From Corythucha ciliata (Eukaryota; Arthropoda; Insecta; Hemiptera; Tingidae), in assembly GCA_038030265.1 (NCBI GenBank), contig CM075941.1:52863952-52927951 (forward strand): a stretch of DNA of 64,000 nucleotides, given 5' to 3'. Below the pieces are notes generated by a model that had not been told where the DNA came from, searched no databases, and saw only the letters and a program-made list of their open reading frames with translations. Both the position numbers and the translations under genes were made by a program. Shown here piece by piece: positions 1 through 11,462 of this stretch (position 1 is its first letter; every line of letters begins with the position of its first letter).

Positions 1-47
1 ACTCATAATATGGCCCCCTCCTCAAGCTGACTCTGGATCCGCGCCTG
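1..47. mobile_element. hAT-type element terminus, rest lies left of the window
   Basis: Reading inward from base 47 on the minus strand gives CAGGCGCGGATCCAGAG. This matches the terminus at 26423-26438 (CAGGCGCGGATCCAGG) and the CAGNGGCGGATCCAG type of end known from hAT elements. The element body would extend left, outside the window. The following 8 bases, 48-55 (TTTGGAAT), are the candidate target duplication, but the partner copy cannot be seen. Confidence 0.5.
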
Positions 48-119
48 TTTGGAATTGATTTAAAAATCACGAGACACACACTAATAAAGAGAAATAGACC
101 GAGAGCTGGCGACATTTGA

Positions 120-685
120 CAGGTATTGTGAAGCTGAATACGAATATGAGCGTCTGTCCAGGGCATTTGCCCTCGGCGGCCAGTCAAATTCTTCAAATAT
201 GGAACATTAATTAACTGCGAATGAACTTGGTCATGTAAATGTGGTCTCATTCGTCGAGTTTCATGGAGCCGAATACAAATATAAGCGTCTGCCGCCGTCT
301 GCCAGGGGCATTTGCCTGAATTGAAGAGCTCTGTCGTGCAACTCTCCTCATTCAACAGGTATAATGGAGTTTGCCCTCTGCCCTCGGCTGTCGCCGACCG
401 ACGCTCACATTCGTGTTCAGCTCCATAATACCCGTCAAATGGTCAAGTCCATCCGGTTTATTCGTGCCCCAAATTTAGGGCATTAGACTGCCCACTGAGG
501 GCAAACGCCCCTGACAGACGTTCATATCCGTATTTAGCTTCACAAGCCTACTGAATGAGTCAAGTTACAAGACTACGTTCTTTCAGCTAATTCATTGTCC
601 AAAATTTGGGAAATTGACGGCCGCGGAGGGCAAATGCCCCAGACAGACGCTGAGATTCCTATTCAGCCCCAGCACAAACGCTGTA
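120..685. repeat. Five copies of a ~45 bp motif, two forward and three reverse
   Basis: The motif (GAATACGAATATGAGCGTCT followed by a GGGCATTTGCCCTCGG-like half) is at about 129-180 and 265-315 in forward orientation, and about 368-424, 497-541 and 636-680 in reverse complement. A flanking TTGACAGGTATT-like sequence accompanies several copies. The arrangement can fold into hairpins. I see no coding potential. It may belong to a DNA element next to the hAT end at 1-47. Confidence 0.6.
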
Positions 686-779
686 ACATGGAACAAGTTT
701 CATGACTGTGATCTTCCGGTTTGAATGGGACTGTCACCTGGCTCTCGAACTAGAAGAGCACGTTTACTTCGGAAAGTCC

Positions 780-1765
780 TAGTTCACGCGGCCAAGAAGC
801 CGCTGAATTTGCAACATTGGAACTATATTAGCCACAAAATTGCAATATTTGGAGCAAAACATCTGCGATTGCAACGTTCGGTGCTATGACATCCGCAAAA
901 TTGCTTCATTCGGAGTTGGAAATCTGCGAAATTGCAAGTTTCAGGTCTAAATATCAGGGGGAATAGTTTCCGGTCTTTGCTTTCGCGGAATTTCAGGTCT
1001 CGGGCTCAATTTTTTTTTTTTTTTACTAGTTCCGGGCGGGCACTTCCAGCCCTTGAGAGCACCCAAAGCTATAGGAATAGCCGCTTAATTAGCAAAGCTT
1101 AACGAATATAGCAGCGAAATTATATTCTTCGGAGCTAAATATTTATGAAATTGCAAATTTTGGGTCTAAATATCCTTAAGAATGGCAAGTTTTTAGGTCA
1201 TAACTTTTGTGAAATTCGGAGTCTCGGTCCTTTTTTGTAGTGGCTGACAAATACACCCACGAAATTACATCGCGCGTAGCTAAAAATCCGTTAAGATTCG
1301 AGTCGAGACTTGATATATCCACAAAATTGAAAGTTTGTGGTCTTTAGTTCCCTAAAAATGTAAATTTCGATGCAAGTGCCAGCGAAATTGCAACTTGTTC
1401 ATTTAGAGATCAACGGGCCTCGTAAGGTATAGTTCTTATTGGTCCGCTAGGGTAGTCGTAAGTAAACATAATTCAATTTGAACGTTTTGGGGCTAAATAA
1501 TAACCGCGAAATTGATAATCTCAGCCATAAATATTAGTGAGTTTGCCAGTTTCAGGTTCTAATTTGATCGAAAGTGCAAGTTTTCCGGCTGTACGTCCAT
1601 GAATTGACAAGTTTTGGGTCGTAATTTTTGGGAAGTTTCTGGGCCTTTTTATTTAGTGGTAGCACGGACGGTTGTATAGCTAAATAGGTACCAGTGAATT
1701 TGAAAGTTTGAGCCTCTAAATTTCATTTAAATTGCAAGTTTCGTGCCTTGATTCCTGCGAAGTTG
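780..1765. repeat. Degenerate ~30-40 bp repeat field (GCGAAATTGCAAGTTT type)
   Basis: Irregular units of roughly 35 bp with the core GCGAAATTGCAAGTTTC and a spacer resembling GGTCTAAATATC recur through the interval. Copies are very diverged and the spacing is irregular. No ORF crosses it convincingly. It is one of at least eight such fields in the window. Confidence 0.6.
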
Positions 1766-3720
1766 CATGTTTCGCGTTCTAATTTCAGCCCAATTGAAAG
1801 CTTCGCAGCTGCAACTACAAGACGCCACCCTGTTCCCCCTATTCTTAACCCCATGACGCGCGCTCACTTTCCGAGGGAAAAAAAAAAACCCTTTAACCGT
1901 ATCTAACATGGAAAAACTTTTTCTCTTCCTATTGTTTCTTAATCTCCCCCCCCCCTCATCCTTGCTCCCACAGTGGCGTGTTAAATTAACTTAACGATTT
2001 TATTGTTTTTGTCCTCCACCCCCCTTCCCGTCGACCCTCCTGCAAAAACACATCGCTAAAACAATACGACTGGCCTTCTCCAATCGGAATAATGTAACAT
2101 ATTTTTGTTGTTCGTGAGAGCGCTCTGGATATTAAGAAATTGAGCGAAACAAATTGGGCACGATTTACGGGAAGTAGAGGAGAGGGGAGAGCTTGAATAA
2201 GACAAAAGGGTTTAAATTGAAGAGGAAAATACAAAAGGAGTTGACTTTTTTTTGGTATTTCAGAGTAATTCACGGGCCATTACCTATCGAAAATCCTTTT
2301 TTTTCTTTTTTTTTAAGGGGGAAAACACCTTTACTTTTCTCAAGGACACTTTTCTTGTTCGTGTGAGTAGCTTATTCATTTTTTAATTTTTAAATTATTC
2401 CAAACGGGTACGCGCGAGTTTTAATCGAAAGTCACTTTTTGAAACACTTGGCTAGTCCTGACCTTCGATACTTACAAAAAACAGTTTGAAAACGAAAAAA
2501 AAAAAAAAAAAAACATATTTTACTCGGCTCTTTCGACCGGTACAAAACCATTAAGTCATTTCCGATGTTACTAACGCAAATCTCTAGGCTGAGAAGGACA
2601 GGATATGAGCAAGGTGTTCCGTGGAATCCCGTGTGATGCCGGCCCGAGCTGACGCATGGGTGGATGGGCGGAGGGGCGGGCAGGGGAGAGTCAATCAAAT
2701 TTCCCAGATGGGATTTTAAACGTCGCGGTGTTCGGTGAGTGAAGTGACAGAACTGTGCGAATGGAGATGGAAGGACGAGGAGGCGCGTCATTCTCTGTGA
2801 CCGTGAATCACTCAAATTTTTTTTTTTTTTCCCCTCGTTCCTATTATTAAAGGCCCCCTTCTCCCCCTCCAACAATTCAGCTGTAAACGTTTGCCAACTT
2901 TTATCTTTTGAAATCTTCAATGGAGCGCAGAAAATGATTACGATATAAATTTCGGGTTTTTATGCGATATTTTGAGGCCTAAGCTAAGAGTTTACCTCAC
3001 AGTTTAATTGCCTCCAGAGAAACAACCATGCCTCGTTCCTCTATTCTCTGATCGCCGTTTTATCTGCTTTTTTGTGTGTTTTTTAAAGCTAAATCTTAAC
3101 AGCTTCGGAAAAAAACAAAAAGCTTTTTTTTTTTTTAATTAGAGTTCTGAGAGCCAGAATAAAGACAATCCCACGGAAAGTTTATTTCCCGCTAGAGATT
3201 TCCCCCGGGAAATTAACAGTTTTTTTGTGCCTTCAACAACAAGTCCTACAGCGGATATCTATAGAGCTTTAGACGTTTCCTTGAAAACAAAAAAACAAAA
3301 AAAAAACGTCAGTTTGAGTTGTACAAGCCCCGTCGTCAGTGTGTCATGAATCATGATCATTCAACCGCTACCACAACTCTGGCTAAATTACCTTTTTGCG
3401 CCCTTGAATGTCTTAAAAACGATTTTTTTAAAAAAATTGTATGCAATGTCTGATTTTTAAGTTGAACACACAACGGAAAATGAAAGAAGAGAGGGTCCCT
3501 TTGGGGTCGTCGACCACCGGGCTGAAATAATATCCCTTTGAGGAGAAGACGGAGCGATAGAGTGAGGAAAAAACGTTATACACGCCGGGTATCAAGGGGG
3601 TAAAATGTAGAGCGAAACGTGATTCTGTGTCTCCTTACTATCCACCCCCCTCCCCTCATCATGCCACCGCCTACAACCGCATCACACCCTACGGTCTTCG
3701 ATCATCCCTGGAAAAAAAAA
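1766..3720. other. Non-coding AT-rich stretch with homopolymer runs
   Basis: Nothing recognisable. The sequence contains poly-A, poly-T and poly-C tracts. The minus-strand ORFs of 60-162 codons here are proline/phenylalanine/lysine-rich translations of those tracts, with no domain and no splice structure I can support. Confidence 0.5.
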
Positions 3721-3970
3721 AGTTATGAATTATCTTTTGGATGCCCTCGCGGTTTGAATTTCAGAAGGCCAAAAAACCAATTTCGCTCGTTACTACTCCT
3801 CACAAAATCGAAAAATCGTGGGTTCGGCACCTTAATAACCAATTCCGTGGTGTTGTTTCTTTCAAAATACCAATTTCGCAGTGTTTGGCTCCTCAAAAAA
3901 AACATTCCTTGGTGCTTAGCTTCCTAATGTTTCTTTACCTACGAAACTAATCCGTACTCGAAAAACTAAT
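3721..3970. repeat. Degenerate ~30 bp repeat field, reverse orientation
   Basis: Units such as CCAATTTCGCTCGTTACT and CCAATTTCGCAGTGTTTGG repeat at about 30-35 bp. They are the reverse-complement form of the CGAAATTGG repeat seen at 45.8-46.8 kb. Overlapping short ORFs on both strands here are by-products. Confidence 0.55.
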
Positions 3971-4016
3971 TTCACTAGTTTTGTTCTATAAAAAAACATA
4001 TTTTGCGGGATTGTTG

Positions 4017-4292
4017 ACGCCAACAAAAAAACAATGCCGAGGGAGTCCCGCCGCCGGAAGAACCACAACTTGGCGTTGAAAGAGCCGTGCCCCGTCAGGA
4101 TAGAAGTGGCGCGTGGCGGCGTGCTCAATAGGGTAAACCACTTGGCTGCCGCCAGCCTCGTCCGATCATCGGGCACGAACCCGAACAAAAACGCCTACCC
4201 GTTGGACTGCTAGCCCAACGCGCCTGCCAAGCTTCGACGACTAGGTCATCGATATACTGCCTTTTCTAAAAAAAAAAAAATAAAAAAATTCG
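4017..4292 (+). other. GC-rich segment ending in an A-rich tail
   Basis: This is a sharp GC-rich island inside AT-rich DNA. It has a 59-codon open frame (ATG 4034, stop 4211-4213) with an arginine-rich start, and it ends in an A-rich tract at about 4269-4289. It could be a truncated retroelement 3' end or the 5' leader of LINE-1. I do not recognise the peptide. Confidence 0.3.
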
Positions 4293-4399
4293 CTCCGGCA
4301 GCTGGCGGTCGGAAAGAGTGCATTTCATTTTGTATACGGATACCCTAAGCCGTCCCAGAAGTAGTAATGTTGAGACCATGATTTGTTTCGTTAATCGTT

Positions 4400-5427
4400 A
4401 TGATTTGTTTCGAACCGCTATCACCGACTCAACATACCTCTGCCTCTGAAAAGTCATCTCAATCATCGCCCCCTAAAGAAGATAAACAAATGAAGCCACC
4501 TCCTATCTTTGTAAAAAACTTGACCAATATTAATTTACTACTTCAACAAATCAGCTCACTAGATACTGGCGACTTCAAACATTACTCTACAGGGGACAAA
4601 ATCAAGTTTTCATTTGATACAATAGATGGGTACAGAAAAATGATAAAATACCTAAGCGATTCTAATGCCCACTACTATACCTACCAAACCAACTCAGAAC
4701 GGGCTTTTAGAGAGGTTATAAGAGGACTGCACCAAACCTGTGATGTTAAATTGCTCATAGATGATATTAAAAGACTTGGCTTTGAGCCACGTCAGGTAGT
4801 ACCCTTTTTGCATCCAGTCACCAAAATTCCTTTGCCACTTTACTTCCTTGATCTTGAGCCAAATATAAAAAATTCAGAGATCTTTAATGTTACTCGTCTC
4901 TACAAAGCAGTGGTTCAGATTGAGCCACCTCGCCCAAAAAGATCCGTCATACAGTGCACCAAATGTCAGTCCTATGGTCACAGCAAAAATTTTTGTTCCC
5001 TTCGCCCACGATGTGTCAAATGTGATCTTCAGCATGCTTCTAATGAATGTACAAAACCAGTTAATGAACCACCGATCTGCACTAACTGTGGGGGGGGGGG
5101 GCCCACACAGCTAACTACAAGGGTTGTCCACATCATGTGAAGCTACAGAATATGCGCCGATCCACGCCTCTGGAATCACGGTCTGCACGAGTCGCTCCGG
5201 CTGATAAAAACCCAGGAGAAACCCTTAATCATAACCCTCCTCCTTTACCACCTCATAGCAACTCTTACATACTCCCCCACATGCCACGCACTAATTCAAA
5301 TGTTGTGAGCGAAGGCCAGAGCATTAATCTCTTAGTAAGCAAAATAGAAAGCCTGATAACTATTATTCAGCCTCTTGTACAAACTCTAGCGAAAATCATA
5401 CCTAAATTACTTAAACTAGATGGTTGA
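4400..5427 (+). pseudogene. LINE-1 ORF1, gag-like zinc-knuckle protein, frameshifted
   Basis: This is the nucleic-acid-binding ORF1 protein of a Jockey-type element. A KPPPIFV start and the region around DIKRLGFEPRQVVPF match the domain that precedes zinc knuckles in Jockey gag proteins. CCHC knuckles follow: CTKCQSYGHSKNFC, then CVKCDLQHASNEC, then a third starting CTNCGG. A run of 12 G (5090-5101) lies inside the third knuckle, and the frame changes there. The reading then continues in another frame to TGA at 5425-5427. ORF2 starts at 5420, so the two overlap by 8 nt. The upstream start is uncertain because ATGATTTGTTTCG is duplicated at 4378 and 4400. Confidence 0.8.
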
Positions 5428-8058
5428 ACCAACTTTTAGATATCCTTTAAAAATATGCACTTGGAATGCCCGGGACATTGCAAATAAACTAAGTGAACTC
5501 GGACTGTTCCTCCAAATGCACAACATCGACATCTTGCTTGCTACAGAGACAAAATTAACCGAAAATCGTCCCTTTTATCTGGAAAAATACAAATGCTATA
5601 GAGCTGATCATCCCAGCGGAAACAGAGAAGGCGGTTCGCTCTTACTAATCAAAACTTCAATAGAACATGAAGAACTCCCAATCATCCAAGAAACTAACAT
5701 GCAAGTTTCTAGAGTAACAATGACGGTCAATAGCAAACGATACCAGGTAGCCTCCTTCTATTCCGCGCCAAGTAACCAAGTATGCCCAGCCGACTTCATC
5801 GGTCTTATCCACGAACTTGGCCCCAGGTTTATGCTAGGAGGTGATTCGTTTCAGTTCAGTTCATCGTTTTCATTTGGACGTTCATCATCCGATTGAACCA
5901 ACATATTACCCAGACAAAAGAAACGTTGTTCCAGACGTACTTGACTTCTTTCTTGGTAAGGGCACAAACAATCTATGCACCCAACCTACGGTGATACCTG
6001 ACCTTAGTTCTGATCACTTTACGACCATAATTATGCTTGGCACTCATCACGAAGCTTCTGCTCCAAGAAATAATTTAATGAAACACCCATTCAACTGGAC
6101 TATATATCAGGAAGCACTTAACACAGCCTCAAAGCCTACAACTACCCTTAAAAACACCATCAGACGTTGACAAGGCAGCTTCAATATTTACACGCAACTT
6201 ACAGTTTGCTGCTAATCTTGCTAGCTCACACAAATCAGTGTCCACCCGACCTACTGGCTTCATTACTCAACCCCACATAGCTGCTCTACATCGCACCAAA
6301 TGCCAGGCAAGGGCCCGGTGGCGTGCCACAGCCTTTCCAGAACACAAGCGGGCCTACAACAAAGCCACAGAGGAACTAAAGAACGCACTAATCAGGGAGA
6401 GGACTGGACAAAGGAACGCAGAGCTGTCCCAACTCGAAACAACAAATGGATCACTTTGGCAGAAGACCAAGACGATTACCAAAGAAAAGAATGCAATCCC
6501 TCCACTCAAAAAGGGCTCCACCTGGCTATGTACACCAACAGAAAAGGCGGAAGCATTTGCCGAGGCTCTTACTGAGCAGTTTGCACCAAATCAACTCGGA
6601 GATCAGTACTTCGATGAATGCACAGAAACTACATTAGAAAGCCCCCTACAACTCTCCATCTTCAAGAAATTCTTCAAGCCTACTCAAGTCAAAGCAGCCA
6701 TTGTGAAGTCTCCTTCCAAAAAGACCCCTGGTTTCGATGGAATAACAAGGCCCCTATTGGTAAACCTTCCTCGCAAAGCACTTGTGCAGTTGACGCAGAT
6801 TTACAATGCCATGCTCAGGCTAGCTTATTTCCCAGCCAAATGGAAATTCGCGCAAGTTATAATGATAAAGAAAAAAGGTAAGCCATCCCATGACCTCAGA
6901 AACTATAGGCCAATCAGCCTTTTCTCCCTCTTGGCAAACATTTTCGAACGGCTCCTTCTTCCAGAACTTGTCCTCCACTTGAAACCCTTGATTCCTCAAG
7001 AGCAATTTGGTTTCCGGCCCTTACACTCCTGCCCGCAACAGCTCCATAGAGTGGTAGACGAAATCCTCCTAGCCTATGAGAACAAGCAGGTCTGCCTTGG
7101 TCTGTTCCTCGATGTTGAGAAGGCGTTTGACCGAGTCTGGCATAAAGGGCTGCTAGCCAAGCTTAAAATTCACCTACCAGACACTTACTACCGAATTCTT
7201 CAGTCCTACCTACTCAACCGGACTTATGCCGTTAAATACAGAAACTCTATCTCCAAATCACACGCTGTTTGAGCTGGAGTCCCCCAGGGAAGCATCATAG
7301 GCCCCTTCCTCTACAACCTCTTTACACACGACTTCCCCAGGTGCCAGGATGCAACCATTGCACACTATGCAGATGACCAGGCCATTCTAATCAGGCACGT
7401 TTCTGGAGAGCAGGCACTTGCAACACTTCAGGAGTATGTAAATCTCTTGAGCGCTTGGACCAACCGTTGGAAAATAAGCATTAGCACAAATAAAACACGC
7501 TTGGTTTGCTTCACGTATAAAAGAGCTGTAGTCATACCCAATCTAATCCTCCAAGGACAACAAATAGAGACAGCTGACTCAGTCAGGTATCTAGGTCTTA
7601 CACTAGACAGCCGTTTAACCTGGAAACCCCTTATAAGTGAAACCGTTGGCAAAGTGCGTTATAGAATTCGACAACTCTACTTCCTACTGACAAGTGCCAA
7701 CATCCCTCTTGGTGTCAAACGACTCTTATATCTGACGCTGATTAGACCGATTTGGCTGTAAGGGAGCGACATCTGGAGCTCAGCCTGCAACACTCAGATC
7801 AAACGCATTGAAACCGTACAATCACGAGCGCTGCGTTTGCTCACTGGTGCACCCTGGTACGTGAGAAATGAAACTCTTCGCACTGATCTCTCCATAAACC
7901 CCGTTTTTCAAACACTCTCAACAACCTACAACAGCTTAGCGAACCGCATAAATGCTCACCCGAATTCCCTCGTCAGTGGCATCCTCTCTAGTCCTAGACC
8001 TCCTCGCGCTTCCAGACGCCTGAAACGAAAATGGCACTCGGACCTTCTAACTCCTTGA
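5420..8058 (+). pseudogene. LINE-1 ORF2, AP endonuclease plus reverse transcriptase, broken
   Basis: This polyprotein would nick target DNA and copy the element RNA. The N-terminal endonuclease shows TWNARD, a TETKL catalytic glutamate motif and the closing SSDH motif. Around 5850 the GGDFN-type segment is scrambled and shortened, and the frame changes. A TGA at 6168-6170 interrupts the linker. Reverse transcriptase signatures are NYRPISL, FLDVEKAFDRVWH, GVPQGS and YADD (7366-7377). TGA at 7270-7272 precedes GVPQGS, and TAA at 7759-7761 lies in the thumb region. The product cannot be made. The final stop is 8056-8058. Confidence 0.85.
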
Positions 8059-8214
8059 TGCCCCAAAGGCACAAATCTGTTACAAATGAACATTTTTATA
8101 TATTGTTATTTATCATCATATTAACTAATCTTTTTACTTCTTGTTACCAAAGTATTATATATTATATTATCGTCCTATTGTCATCGTTCCAAAAAAAAAA
8201 AAAAAAAAAAAAAA

Positions 8215-8626
8215 CACCTTGACCGATTTGGCCCAAATGCAATACCGACCGGGATCTTATGACTACTGATTTTTTAGATAAAGCGCGTTCTGCTAAATTA
8301 ATTTCTACGAGAGTTATCGTGCTAACAAGGCCTCACACTTACTTCCACCCCGAGGACATCGCCCCCTCCCCCTTGACTTTTTCAAAAAATTAAAATGGGA
8401 ATCAAAGGCTAGTCTAACATGGAGTATACGTACCGAATATGATGCTTCTAGAATCAACTGGTGATTTTTAGTGATTTTTTGACGACTTCAAGCCCGATTT
8501 TCCCCCCCTCCACCTTGACCGATTTGGCCCAAATGCAATATCGACCGGTGTCTTATGACTACTGATTTTTGTGCCAAAGCGCGTTCCGCTAAATTAACTT
8601 CTACGAGAGTTATCGTGCTAACAAGG
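8215..8626 (+). repeat. Two 116 bp direct repeats (8215-8330 and 8511-8626)
   Basis: Both copies start CACCTTGACCGATTTGG and end GTGCTAACAAGG. They differ at about ten positions and are offset by 296 bp. The first copy touches the poly-A tail of LINE-1. The 180 bp between them is non-coding. Confidence 0.85.
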
Positions 8627-8638
8627 AAACGGCCATAA

Positions 8639-8640
8639 AG

Positions 8641-8675
<35 letters not shown>
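8639..8675. repeat. (AT)n(GT)n microsatellite
   Basis: A pure AT dinucleotide tract passes directly into a GT dinucleotide tract. It starts about 12 bp after the second 116 bp direct repeat. Confidence 0.95.
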
Positions 8676-8796
8676 AATTCCGGAGACCACTGAATTCGTG
8701 TTCTAGAGGTTCTGAAACATGAAAAAAACATGACACATGACCCATGTTTGCCACCATCACGACGAGACCAATAGTGCATTTTCAGAATGAAATGCA

Positions 8797-8798
<2 letters not shown>

Positions 8799-8837
<39 letters not shown>
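8799..8837. repeat. 39-base A homopolymer
   Basis: An uninterrupted A run follows GAAATGCACT. It could be the 3' tail of a short retroposed sequence on the plus strand (roughly 8640-8798), but no ORF or Pol III box supports this. Confidence 0.8.
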
Positions 8838-8838
<1 letters not shown>

Positions 8839-9096
8839 CCATGAGCTAGGAGGTGTAGTGTTACTGCCTCACAATAATTATCTCTAAATAATTTGCAACT
8901 GCATTCAAATAGGAAAAACACTTCAAGTCCTTTTATTCGAATAATGTTTATATCAAATTTCTCCCGTTGCTATGGGAGTCATAGGACTGGATGATGAATA
9001 CGCGCGTTAGTTGAGTGATCTACACTGACAAATCTTTTTATATTTTATCGTATTTTTAAAACCTTAATAATAACATAAACATGTGTCGAAACAGAT

Positions 9097-10264
9097 TCAT
9101 AATATTCTCCCGGGCTTAATATGTTCCACTTTGCTACAATCGTAGTCGTTCAAGTAATCAGGTCTTCTTCGAATTCGTTGAGACCTTCTGAGAGAATCGG
9201 TTTCCTCTTCTTGGAGACCGGAGTTTGAACGTGGCGAGGAGTCGTGTTGGACTCTTTCGGTGTGGCTAGTGGTAGGGTGCAATGGCGGATCCTGTGTACT
9301 TTCCTCGCATACCGGAGAATGCTCAGCTTGCACTTCCTGCTCGGTAGGAGGAGGCTGCAGATTGTGGTGCCTATGAAACCACACTACTGCTTCCTCTTCA
9401 GGTTCCACTTGAGAGGGTTGTTTTTCTGTCGCGAAAAATTTTTTTGGAACTTGACTGCTCCTAATTTGGTCGACGTGCCTTTTAATTGTATGACCATTGT
9501 CAAGTTCAATGCTGTAGTGAAGATGTCCCAATTTCGCTACCACTATTCCAAATCTTCATGTGTTCTGTTTATCCGAGTACTACCTAGCTTGAATTCTATC
9601 TCCTACTTGAAACTGACGGACTCCAGGTAGTCTTAGAGGCTTCGAATCCTCTTTGTGAGGTAATATCGCATCCAGTTTCAAACGTACTTTCCGCCCAAGG
9701 TAGGCTTCGGCAGGGCTTATACCGTCTGCTAGTTGGGTTGCTCGGAGCTTCAGCATGATTTATCTGACTTTGGAATCCAATGGTAGAGTAGAAGTCTTCA
9801 TTGCATTGAGTTTATTTTTGATTGTTTGGATCTGACGCTCAACAAGCCCATTCGTGGCAGGATGACCTGGAGCGGTAAACTTTTGAAGAATCCCGTGTGC
9901 CGAGCAGAACTCTGAGAAAAGCTCGCTTTTGAAGATCGACTCGGGGAAAACCATAAAACGCAAAAATATCTGAAAGCAGCTGTATAGTGGAATGAGACGA
10001 TGGATAATCTTGACACATTCGAATTTCAGGCCATTTTGATTTAGCATCGACTAGAACAAGAAGATGGCAACCGTCGACAGGACCAGCGTAGTCAACATGG
10101 ACTCGATCAAAATTCTCGTTGGGATCTTCCCAATGGTGCAGAGGTGCCTTAGCCGGATTTTTTTTAATGAGTGCACAGTCTGCGCACGAACTAACTAGTT
10201 TTTCGATGTCCTTGTCTATGTTTTCCCAGTGACAATACCGTCTGGCTAATTGTTTCATTTTCAC
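9097..10264 (-). pseudogene. Gypsy-A integrase and C-terminal tail, broken
   Basis: The minus-strand reading starts with an integrase zinc-domain remnant (CADC), then a core beginning VHVDYAGP with the first catalytic Asp. After FYGFP the frame shifts. The downstream frame resumes with SELFSEFCSAHGILQK and keeps the glutamate region (GLVERQIQT), but the stretch that normally holds the second catalytic Asp is missing. The C-terminal part, VVAKLGHLHYSIELDNGH, is the usual post-core DNA-binding module. Stops near 9760 separate the pieces. Non-functional. Confidence 0.75.
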
Positions 10265-11462
10265 GATCCCAACGTGTGTGTGATGTAATTCATTGAGAAC
10301 CGCCGTGTGTAATTTTTCGGGGATAACAATGCGATTGTACCAGAAAATAACACCGTCTTGAAGAGAGTAAGCGGGATCTCTATTCTTCCCAGTCGATAAA
10401 TCATTTTTGAGCCGAATGAGGAAAGCGTCGTTCGAAGTTTCATTTTTCAGAGAATCGAAAGTAAGAGAGGGAGTTGAAATTTGATGTACGACTTAATTAT
10501 TCAAATCGCGTAGTTCCATGTCCATAGCCATGTCAGCAGTGAAAGAGTCTGTGCGTGACGTTGAGCGAGACAGGAAATCGGCGTTTGAATGTTCTTCTCC
10601 CTTCCTATGCTGGATTGTATAGTCGAAATTTTGGAGGAATGTCGCATACCGTAGAAGTCTTGTGCTGGTGATCGCTGGTAATTTTGAATTTTGGTGGAAA
10701 ATACGGGTGAGAGCGGCGTTATCCGTAATGAGGGTGAACGATCGACCATAGAGGTAGTGAAAAAATTTTGGTAATCGAGAATATTATCGCGACGGCTTCT
10801 CGATCCAACTGACTATAATTCGTTTCAGCAGCGGTTAGAGAACGTGATGTGTATGCTATGGGTCGTTCCGTGCCGTCTATGATGTGGGATAAGACGCCTG
10901 CGACGCCTGTCGGACTAGCATCACAAGCCAGTGTAATCGGTAGTTCTGGATCGAACGGAACGAGAACCCTTTCGCGAGAAATTTCGTCTTTTAATGTTTG
11001 GAAGGCGAAGTCACATGCGCTAGTCCACGTGAAGCGCTGATGTTTCTTCAGAAGACATCGCAATGGAAACTTTATTGAAGAAACGTTCGGAATGAATTTA
11101 GAATAATATGTTATCATTCCCAAAAATCTTTTTACCTCTTCGGCGTTTTGAGGACGCGCAATTTGAGTGATTGCTTCTACTTTTTTTGGACACTTGGAGA
11201 TGCTATTATGTTTGATTATGTAGCCTAAATAAGATATTTCTGTCTTAAAGAAATGGCATTTTCGACGATTCAAGTGCATATTATTCTGTTTCAGACGTTG
11301 TAAAACTTTCAACAGGTTGGAACGACATTCTTGGAAGGTTTTTCCAAAAACTGTAAGGTCGTCGAAGTACCTTGTGATACCTTCCAGACCTCGGAGTACT
11401 TGGGAAAGTATCCTGTGAAATTCACTTGGCGCATTTTTGATACCGAAATTGAGTCTCCTCAC
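10265..11462 (-). pseudogene. Gypsy-A reverse transcriptase / RNase H fragment
   Basis: The reading from 11462 downwards shows NFGIKNAPSEFHRIL, the catalytic YFDD within GITRYFDDLTVFG, the SYLGYII thumb motif and KRFLGMITYYSKF. RNase H follows with ACDASPTGVAGVLS and SQLDREAVAI. The frame breaks around 10720-10750, after which the RNase H and connection region continue in other frames (10261-10443, 10501-10749) with stops. The fragment is about 60% similar by eye to the same region of Gypsy-E. Confidence 0.8.

Larger units (their letters stand above)
4293..8214 (+). mobile_element. Jockey-like non-LTR retrotransposon, degenerate (LINE-1)
   Basis: Two overlapping ORFs (gag-like, then endonuclease plus reverse transcriptase) are followed by a ~130 bp 3' UTR and a poly-A tail at about 8191-8214. 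That is the Jockey/LINE layout. At least one frameshift in ORF1, plus a disrupted endonuclease and two in-frame stops in ORF2, make the copy dead. The 5' boundary is approximate, and no target duplication was found around the poly-A tail. Confidence 0.85.

Noticed and set aside
2432..2920. 162-codon minus-strand ORF
   Set aside because: Composition is driven by poly-A/T tracts (phenylalanine and lysine runs); no motif and no splice support.
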